64,000 nt of DNA from Luteimonas colneyensis (GTDB lineage: Bacteria; Pseudomonadota; Gammaproteobacteria; Xanthomonadales; Xanthomonadaceae), in contig NZ_JACSQJ010000002.1 of NCBI RefSeq assembly GCF_014836665.1, forward strand, positions 62,001 to 126,000. The letters run 5' to 3'. A model generated the notes under the pieces. The model made no database searches, was not told the origin of the DNA, and saw only the letters and a program-made list of their open reading frames with translations. Of the stretch, positions 58,914-64,000 are shown piece by piece (position 1 is the stretch's first letter; the number at the start of each line of letters is the position of its first letter). Made by a program: the position numbers and the translations under genes.

Positions 58914-59120
58914 TCAACCGCCTCCGAAACCGAAGTCGAAGCCGCCCGAATAGGCCTGGCCGAAGATGGAGTCGAAGTTGAAGCCCACGGCCTCGGTCAT
59001 GCCCTCGCCGAGGATGCCGCCGAGCCAGGACCCCAGCTGCTGGCCGATGGCCTGGCCGAGGGGACCACCGAAGTAGGTGCCGACGAGGCTGCCGACGACC
59101 GAACCGATTTGACTGCCCAT
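58914..59120 (-). CDS. 68-residue glycine-zipper protein
   Basis: Starts MGSQIGSVVGSLVGTYFGGP with repeated GxxxG spacing (LGQAIGQQLGSWLGGILGEG), then a Gly/Phe tail (YSGGFDFGFGGG). Glycine zippers mediate helix packing in membranes or pores. No signal peptide, so type III export or inner-membrane insertion are both possible. ACAAGGAT before the ATG gives a fair Shine-Dalgarno. Paired with the coiled-coil gene 3 nt downstream. Function unknown. Confidence 0.6.
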   Translation of the reverse strand: MGSQIGSVVGSLVGTYFGGPLGQAIGQQLGSWLGGILGEGMTEAVGFNFDSIFGQAYSGGFDFGFGGG

Positions 59121-59221
59121 ATCCTTGTCCTCACTGGAGTGGTTGGAATGCCCGGTGGACTCCGGACGCAACCCGCAGTTTCCGCACTGGCTCGCGCGAT
59201 CCAAGCTGGTGCGCGCCCCAT

Positions 59222-59267
59222 CTAGGGTTGTCCCGGGGCCGGCTGGGCGCACGCGGATGCATACTCG
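59222..59267 (+). promoter_or_regulatory. Shared-motif promoter D (acetyltransferase gene)
   Basis: CTAGGG-TTGT-CCCGGG (59222-59237) followed by a -10-like CATACT/TACTCG at 59260-59267; TAC begins 40 nt from the dyad start. It points at the acetyltransferase gene, whose ATG is 6 nt after CATACT. The weakest of the four sites. Confidence 0.45.
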
Positions 59268-59271
59268 GCCC

Positions 59272-59847
59272 ATGCCCCGACAGCCGACCGCCGACGCCTT
59301 CCTGCACACACGCCGGATGACCCTGCGGGTGCTTCGGCCGGCGGATGTCTTCGACCTCCAGGCCCTGGGCCGCGATGCGCGCGTGACCAGCGCGCTGCTC
59401 GATGCGCCGGTCGACGACATCGCGTCGGCGGCGGCGCTGATCCAGACCGCGGAGCGCGTGCATCGCGAACGGCCCGGCCTTGGCATCTGGCGCGCCGACG
59501 ACGCGCGGGGTTTCCTGGGCTTCTTCTCGCTGATGGCGGAGTTGGATCCGCACGAAGTGGAGATCGGCACCCGCCTGCTGCCACGCGCATGGGGTCGCGG
59601 CTATGCGCTCGAGGGCGGCGCGGCGCTGTGCGGACACGCGTTCGGGACCCTCGGCCTGCCGGCCCTGGTGGGCCTGTGCGATCCCGCGAACCGCTCGGTA
59701 CCGCCGCTGCTGTCGCGCCTCGGGTTCCGGCCCGATGGCACCACCGAACAGTTCGGCCGGCCCGCGCTGCGCATGCGACTGCCGCGCGCGGAATGGCGTG
59801 GCGTGCGCCGGCGCGATCAGTCCGCGGCGGCGCCCGCCGGCACATAG
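59272..59847 (+). CDS. GNAT-family N-acetyltransferase (RimJ-like)
   Basis: A 191-residue acetyl-CoA-dependent transferase. RMTLRVLRPADVFDLQALGR at the start, then EVEIGTRLLPRAWGRGYALEGG (the acetyl-CoA pyrophosphate loop, R/Q-x-x-G-x-G/A) and LVGLCDPANRSVPPLLSRLG are typical of the RimJ/RimL group that acetylates protein N-termini or small amines. The substrate is unknown. It is the only plus-strand gene inside the minus-strand T3SS block. Its last 31 nt overlap the end of the convergent lipoprotein gene. Confidence 0.82.
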   Translation: MPRQPTADAFLHTRRMTLRVLRPADVFDLQALGRDARVTSALLDAPVDDIASAAALIQTAERVHRERPGLGIWRADDARGFLGFFSLMAELDPHEVEIGTRLLPRAWGRGYALEGGAALCGHAFGTLGLPALVGLCDPANRSVPPLLSRLGFRPDGTTEQFGRPALRMRLPRAEWRGVRRRDQSAAAPAGT

Positions 59848-60422
59848 GCGCCGGCCTCGTAGCGCAGCCGCTGCGGGCCGCCGTCCCCGCGCTCCAGCTG
59901 CAGGTCGGCGAACTGCGGTGCCCGGGCGGGCAGCAACTGGATCGCCCGTGCGCGCCCCAGCGCGCCGACCAGCCGCGCCGCCGCACCCTCGTCGACGTAG
60001 GCCCACCAGTCGGCGCCATCCTCGCCGGACAGGCAGCGGTGGCGTCCCTCGACCAGCCAGTCGTCGCGTCCGTCGCCGTTGAAATCCAGCGGATGGGCCA
60101 CGACCCAGTCCGGCCCGAACGCCGAGCGCCCGCCGATGACGCCGTCGGGGCAATCAAGCACGCGGGCATCGGTCGACAGGCCGCGGGCGACGTCCGCGGG
60201 CAGGACCGTCGCCATCGCGTTCGGGTCACCGGCCACGACGCGCACCGCGACCGCCGCTTCGGCGGCGGCGTCGCGCGTGGCGGCATCCGGCGCCGCCGGC
60301 ACGCTCCGGCGATCACAGGCGCCCGTTGCCAGGCCGGCGACGAGCAGCGCCGCCAGCCAGGCCGATCGCCGCGTTACTGGCGGCGACCGTCGAAGCGGCC
60401 GTCGAGGAGGTCGTGGACCCAT
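59817..60422 (-). CDS. Hypothetical lipoprotein
   Basis: A 201-residue protein with a long Arg-rich n-region, hydrophobic core ([16 protein letters not shown]) and lipobox Cys36. A calcium-loop-like [14 protein letters not shown] near the middle resembles FG-GAP-type repeats. The only usable start I find is the ATG at 60422, which overlaps the end of the cell-wall hydrolase gene by 49 nt; a CTG start nearer the core is possible. Function unknown; probably co-transcribed with the hydrolase. Confidence 0.6.
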   Translation of the reverse strand: MGPRPPRRPLRRSPPVTRRSAWLAALLVAGLATGACDRRSVPAAPDAATRDAAAEAAVAVRVVAGDPNAMATVLPADVARGLSTDARVLDCPDGVIGGRSAFGPDWVVAHPLDFNGDGRDDWLVEGRHRCLSGEDGADWWAYVDEGAAARLVGALGRARAIQLLPARAPQFADLQLERGDGGPQRLRYEAGAYVPAGAAAD

Positions 60423-62032
60423 CGGTCGATGGTGGCGGTCGGGGCCTCGATGTGCACGTGCGGGCCGGTGGAGTGGCCGGTGGATCCCTGGTTGCCGAGG
60501 TCCTGGCCGTAGCCCACGCGCTGCCCCGGGCGGACATCGATGCTGGACATGTGGAAGATGTAGATCAGCTCGCCCTGGTCGCCGCGCAGGATCACGGCGT
60601 TGCCGGCGTTGCCCATCGGCCCGGCGGACACGACGGTGCCCGCCACCGGGGAGGGAATGGCCTGACTGGTCTGCGACTGGCCCGGGCGGTGCAGCACGAT
60701 GTCCCGGACTTCCAGCGTCTGGCCTTCGCGGACCTTGGTCTGGTAGTCGTGGTGCGGCTGCATCTGGTCGGGATGCGACACCGAGATCGCAGGCTGGTGG
60801 CCGGTGCTGTACACGGTGTAGGGCGGATAGGTCGGCGCGTCGCCTGAAGGCGGCGGCGCGGGCGCGGGACCCGGCGCGGGTGCAGGCGATGGCGTCGCGC
60901 CGCCCGTGCCCGGCACATGCACGACCTGGCCCGGATGGATGAGGTCGGGATTGCCGATCTGCGGGTTGGCCGCCAGCAGCGCCGGCAGCGATACGCCGTT
61001 GCGCGCGGCGATCCCCGACATGGTGTCGCCGCTGCGCACGGTGACGTCGTGCGTGGCACCGGCACCGGCGCCGCCCGGCAGCCTCACCACCTGCCCCGGG
61101 TGGATCAGGTCGGGATCGCGGATCTGCGGATTGGCCGAGAGCAGCGCGTCGAGTCCGACGTCGTTGCGCGCCGCGATGCCCGAAAGCGTGTCGCCGCTGC
61201 GCACCGTCACTTCGCCGCCACCGCCATCACCCGGCAGGTGTACGGTCTGGCCGGGATAGATCAGGTTCGGATTGCGGATCTGCGGATTGGCCGCGAGCAG
61301 GTCGGGAACCGACACCTGGTGGCGCGCCGCGATGCCCGAGAGCGTGTCGCCACTGCGCACTGTGACCGAACCGGTGGGCGACGGCGACGGCGTGGTGCCG
61401 GGTCCATCGTTGCCGCCCGGGTCGGGCGAGGGCGCCGGCGAGGGTCCGGCCGGTGGCGGCGCGTCGCCGTCGATGCGCTGGCGCACGAAGGACGTCGCCT
61501 CGCCGGCGGTGATGCGGCCGTCGCGGTTGACGTCCAGCGGCGCGTTCATGCGGTAGGCGGCACTGCCCTGGCTGAAGAGCGTCGAATCCGGATCCGGGCG
61601 CGGACTGCCGTAGAGCACCGTGGTGTAGACGCCCTCGAGGGTGTTGAGGTCACCTGGGTCGGAGCGGTTGTTGAAGTAGCGCTCGACGTACTGCAGCTGG
61701 TCCATCGCGCTCATCCGCGCCAGCGCGTCGGTGGACGTGCCGAGCTCGCTGGCGGTCCCGGGCATGAACTGGATCAGGCCGGTGGCGCCGCTGCCGGCGC
61801 CGTTGCGCACGCCGGGGCTGAAGCTGCCGCCGGTCTCGAAGCTCATCACCGCCATCAGGTATTCGGGCCGGGTGCCCAGGCGCTGCGCCATGGCCTCGAC
61901 TTCGCGGATGAAGGCCGGCGTGACGTGGGCGTTGCCCTGCACGCCCTGGATGCGGTTGTAGTCGAAGCCGGAAGGACTGAGATGGTCTCCGGAGGCGTTC
62001 TGGACACCCTGGTTGCCGACAGGTGCGACCAT
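60374..62032 (-). CDS. Transglycosylase - 3x LysM - M23 cell-wall hydrolase
   Basis: A 552-residue protein. Residues ~35-130: lytic-transglycosylase-like domain with Glu66 in SFETGGSF and [10 protein letters not shown]. An EF-hand-like loop follows ([12 protein letters not shown], 167-178). Three LysM repeats (~222-375; [14 protein letters not shown] and two close copies) bind peptidoglycan. The C-terminal region (~430-545) has M23 endopeptidase features, including HVH at 525-527. There is no Sec signal, so export through the type III system is plausible. Expected to cut glycan strands and cross-links to make room for the injectisome. Promoter B precedes it; GGGAG supports the ATG. Confidence 0.85.
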   Translation of the reverse strand: MVAPVGNQGVQNASGDHLSPSGFDYNRIQGVQGNAHVTPAFIREVEAMAQRLGTRPEYLMAVMSFETGGSFSPGVRNGAGSGATGLIQFMPGTASELGTSTDALARMSAMDQLQYVERYFNNRSDPGDLNTLEGVYTTVLYGSPRPDPDSTLFSQGSAAYRMNAPLDVNRDGRITAGEATSFVRQRIDGDAPPPAGPSPAPSPDPGGNDGPGTTPSPSPTGSVTVRSGDTLSGIAARHQVSVPDLLAANPQIRNPNLIYPGQTVHLPGDGGGGEVTVRSGDTLSGIAARNDVGLDALLSANPQIRDPDLIHPGQVVRLPGGAGAGATHDVTVRSGDTMSGIAARNGVSLPALLAANPQIGNPDLIHPGQVVHVPGTGGATPSPAPAPGPAPAPPPSGDAPTYPPYTVYSTGHQPAISVSHPDQMQPHHDYQTKVREGQTLEVRDIVLHRPGQSQTSQAIPSPVAGTVVSAGPMGNAGNAVILRGDQGELIYIFHMSSIDVRPGQRVGYGQDLGNQGSTGHSTGPHVHIEAPTATIDRWVHDLLDGRFDGRRQ

Positions 62033-62076
62033 GTGGGAACTCCCGCTGTCATGCGGCAGGCGCCGCGCATGGCTCC

Positions 62077-62122
62077 ATTACAGGCACGCGCGCCGGGTGT
62101 CGCCAGCTAGGTCGGACCCTAA
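62077..62122 (-). promoter_or_regulatory. Shared-motif promoter B (cell-wall hydrolase gene)
   Basis: Minus-strand TTAGGGTCCGACCTAG (62122-62107) continues as CTGGC, then -10 box TGTAAT (62082-62077) 40 nt from the first base. Predicted start ~62070, 38-nt leader. Confidence 0.65.
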
Positions 62123-62164
62123 GTCCGGGCGGTCGACGGCGTCGTGCCGCGACCGTCGTCGCAT

Positions 62165-62845
62165 TCATCCGTTGAAGTGCGGATCCACGCGCAGCGCACC
62201 GAGGTTGCGCTCGGCGAATCGCCTGGCCAGCTCCGGGGCGGCCTCGCGGATGGCGTCGTAGCTGTCGCGCGAACGCACGTCGGCGCGCAGCACCCAGCCA
62301 TCGCCCTCGCGGCTCAGCAGCAGGTCGGTGCCGGGCAGGGTGGCGTCGGACATGCGCAGCAGCACGCGGCCATCGCCGTCGGCGCCGGTGGCGCTGCCGC
62401 CTGCGGCGAGCTTGCGCACATGGCGTTCGATCAGCTCGGCGACCGCGGTGCTCGCCCCGGTGGGCGCAGGCATCGCGGGAGCCGCGTCGCCACCGCCGCG
62501 CAGTGCATGCTGCGCCTGCCACAGCAGGGCCGGATCCAGCAGCTTCGCCTCGCCGTCGCCGCCGTCCTGGCCGTGGCCACCGTGCTCGCGCTCGCCGTCG
62601 CGCGCGGCATGCACGGCGTCGCTGGTGGCGGTGCGGGCCAGCCCGGCCTCGTCGCTCGCCGGCTCGCCAGCCGCGGCCTGTCCCTGCTGCGACTGTTGCT
62701 GCACGCCCTGGCGCGCACCGTCCAGCGCGCTGCGGAACCGGTCGGCCTGTGCCGGATCCGCCGGGGTGCGCTCACGCGCCTCGCCGGTGCCTTCGCGGGC
62801 GCGGGCGGCTTCGGAGGCCGATGACTGCGTGCGTTCGATGGACAT
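62165..62845 (-). CDS. sctP: Type III secretion SctP-like (needle-length control) protein
   Basis: A 226-residue protein. The first ~110 residues are Gln/Ala/Glu-rich and disordered. The C-terminal domain (VAELIERHVRKLAAGG; RMSDATLPGTDLLLSREGDG) resembles the substrate-switch domain of SctP/HpaP. It sits after sctO, in the order N-O-P of type III systems. It would measure needle length and switch export to translocators. No FliK-like proline-rich hook-cap pattern is seen. Identification is moderate because SctP sequences diverge fast. Confidence 0.65.
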   Translation of the reverse strand: MSIERTQSSASEAARAREGTGEARERTPADPAQADRFRSALDGARQGVQQQSQQGQAAAGEPASDEAGLARTATSDAVHAARDGEREHGGHGQDGGDGEAKLLDPALLWQAQHALRGGGDAAPAMPAPTGASTAVAELIERHVRKLAAGGSATGADGDGRVLLRMSDATLPGTDLLLSREGDGWVLRADVRSRDSYDAIREAAPELARRFAERNLGALRVDPHFNG

Positions 62846-62866
62846 GATGTTCTCCCTTGTCGGCCG

Positions 62867-63349
62867 TCAGTGGCCGGCCAGATGGCGCGCCTGCAACAGG
62901 TCCTCGGCGGCGCCTTCCTCCTGGCGTGCTTCGAGCATGGACTGTTCCCCATTCCAGACCTCGCGCCGCTTCTGCAGCGCATCCAGGCGCGCCTTGGCAC
63001 GGAAGAACTCCGCGCGGGCCTCGGCCACGGCCGCTTCCGCGGCGCGCAGCGTCTCCTGGGCCTTGAACAGGCGCTGGCGCGCGGCCTCGGCCTGTTCGCC
63101 GAGCAGTTCGATGTGCGCCTCGCGCTGGGCCAGCGCGTTGGGCCACGACACGCCCGGGGGCGGCGCATCCAGCAGGCGTCCACGCTGCTGCTTCTGCTCG
63201 AAGTCCAGCGCGATGATCTCGCCCTCCAGCGCCAGGCAGGCGTCGCGGCAGGCCTGCGCTTCGCGCTGGCGCTCGAGCACGCGCTGGCGCGCGGCCTCTG
63301 TGCGGTGCTCGCGCAGGCGGACCAGCGTGTGCAGCGGATAGCGCTTCAC
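62867..63349 (-). CDS. sctO: Type III secretion SctO-like stalk protein
   Basis: A 160-residue, almost fully coiled-coil protein ([40 protein letters not shown]), as expected for SctO/FliJ, which sits in the centre of the ATPase ring. GTG start overlapping the sctN stop as GTGA (63346-63349), so it is translationally coupled to the ATPase. The sequence diverges too fast to name a subfamily; the position after sctN decides the call. Confidence 0.78.
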   Translation of the reverse strand: MKRYPLHTLVRLREHRTEAARQRVLERQREAQACRDACLALEGEIIALDFEQKQQRGRLLDAPPPGVSWPNALAQREAHIELLGEQAEAARQRLFKAQETLRAAEAAVAEARAEFFRAKARLDALQKRREVWNGEQSMLEARQEEGAAEDLLQARHLAGH

Positions 63350-64000
63350 GGGAACAGCGCCTTCAGCGCGGCCGCCGACTGTTCGAACGGCACCAGCTCG
63401 TGCGCGGACTGCTGCAGCAGCTTGCGGATGGCGCCGATCTTCTCGATCGCGGCGTCGGCGTCGGGATCGGTGCCGCGCTTGTATTCGCCGAGCTGGATCA
63501 GCAGCTCGATGTCCTGGTACTTGGCGAGCAGCTTGCGCAGCTGGCCCGCGCCGCGCAGGTGGGCCTGGTCGACCACGCGCGGCATGGTGCGGCTGAGGCT
63601 CACCAGCACGTCGATCGCCGGGTAGTGGTAGGCCGCGGCGAGCTTGCGCGACAGCACGATGTGGCCGTCGAGGATCGAGCGAACCTCCTCCACGATCGGG
63701 TCGCCACCGTCCTCGTCCTCGGCCAGCACCGTGTAGAAGGCGGTGATCGAGCCCTTGTCGTTGTTGCCGGCGCGCTCGAACAGTCGCGGCAGCGCGCTGA
63801 ACACCGACGGCGGGAAGCCGCGCCGCGCCGGCGGCTCGCCGACCGCAAGGCCCACGTCGCGCAGCGCGCGCGCGAAGCGCGTGACCGAATCGACCAGCAG
63901 CAGCACGCGCTTGCCCTGGTCGCGGAAGTGCTCGGCGATGGCGGTGCCGACCCAGGCGGCGCGACTGCGCTCCAGCGCCGGACGGTCCGAGGTGGCGACC
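63346..64000 (-). CDS. sctN: Type III secretion ATPase SctN, C-terminal part
   Basis: About 218 C-terminal residues are visible; the start lies beyond the right edge. Seen: [20 protein letters not shown] (Walker B), [38 protein letters not shown] and [18 protein letters not shown], all hallmarks of the FliI/SctN family. It powers unfolding and delivery of substrates to the export gate. The downstream SctO- and SctP-like genes and cell-wall hydrolase, in the absence of fliL/fliM, favour an injectisome over a flagellum. Confidence 0.85.
   Translation of the reverse strand, partial: VATSDRPALERSRAAWVGTAIAEHFRDQGKRVLLLVDSVTRFARALRDVGLAVGEPPARRGFPPSVFSALPRLFERAGNNDKGSITAFYTVLAEDEDGGDPIVEEVRSILDGHIVLSRKLAAAYHYPAIDVLVSLSRTMPRVVDQAHLRGAGQLRKLLAKYQDIELLIQLGEYKRGTDPDADAAIEKIGAIRKLLQQSAHELVPFEQSAAALKALFP

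Noticed and set aside
60890-61375. Tandem DNA repeats inside the cell-wall hydrolase gene as a CRISPR-like array
   Set aside because: They encode three LysM domains in frame, with repeat units of protein-domain size and no spacers.
62165-64000. Flagellar fliI-fliJ-fliK reading of the last three genes
   Set aside because: The order fits either system, but fliL/fliM and other flagellar genes are absent, the third protein looks like SctP rather than FliK, and a cell-wall hydrolase and small secreted-type proteins follow.

Overview
This 64 kb window is very GC-rich (stops are rare even in antisense frames). Its gene content points to a chromosome of the Xanthomonadaceae/Lysobacteraceae, something like Lysobacter, Luteimonas or a close relative. 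The best pointers are a xanthomonadin-type aryl-polyene pigment cluster with its chorismatase (XanB2-like), GTAG-type REP palindromes, gene orders such as rsmG-parA-parB and rpmB-rpmG, and many start codons placed 6-7 nt after a TAnnnT -10 box (leaderless transcripts). I see no rRNA, tRNA, CRISPR array, insertion sequence or prophage.

Layout. 1-6572: part of the aryl-polyene cluster (MMPL exporter, LolA-like protein, acyltransferases, dehydratase, acyl carrier protein, FAD oxidoreductase/halogenase-like protein, chorismatase). 6772-8794: a small secreted protein overlapping a secreted HEIGH metalloprotease. 8867-13862: hemB, aroE, a gamma-carbonic-anhydrase-like protein, an aldehyde dehydrogenase and xthA. 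13925-16369: a GlsB-type membrane protein, an adenylating ligase (XanA2-like) and a 4'-phosphopantetheinyl transferase that fit the pigment pathway. 16417-19590: rsmG-parA-parB and rpmB-rpmG.

19793-42060 carries two interleaved themes. The first is acetate utilisation: a CrbS-like transporter/sensor kinase hybrid, a CrbR-like response regulator, acetyl-CoA synthetase, a CBS/nucleotidyltransferase protein with a DnaQ-like exonuclease, a DcaP-like porin, and a DUF4212 + acetate/solute symporter pair. The second, embedded at 23389-33294, is a five-gene set of YqiJ-like membrane protein, flotillin, a 1786-residue AAA+ ATPase, a helical protein and TelA. It looks like one membrane-stress or defence-like module without an assigned function.

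42205-53892 holds mostly housekeeping and signalling genes (Na+/H+ antiporter family, EF-hand protein, fatty-acid desaturase, mutM, ECF sigma factor + Ser/Thr kinase with TPRs, tdk, rep, lipoprotein acid phosphatase).

From about 54 kb to the right edge lies one end of a type III secretion locus: sctN (cut by the edge), sctO, sctP, a transglycosylase-LysM-M23 cell-wall hydrolase, several small helical or glycine-rich proteins, two paralogous exported proteins and a Gly/Pro/His-rich membrane protein. Several of these genes share a promoter: an imperfect dyad close to CTAGGGTTGnCCCnAG placed 39-40 nt upstream of a -10 box. This element is my leading candidate for a previously undescribed regulatory signal in the window.
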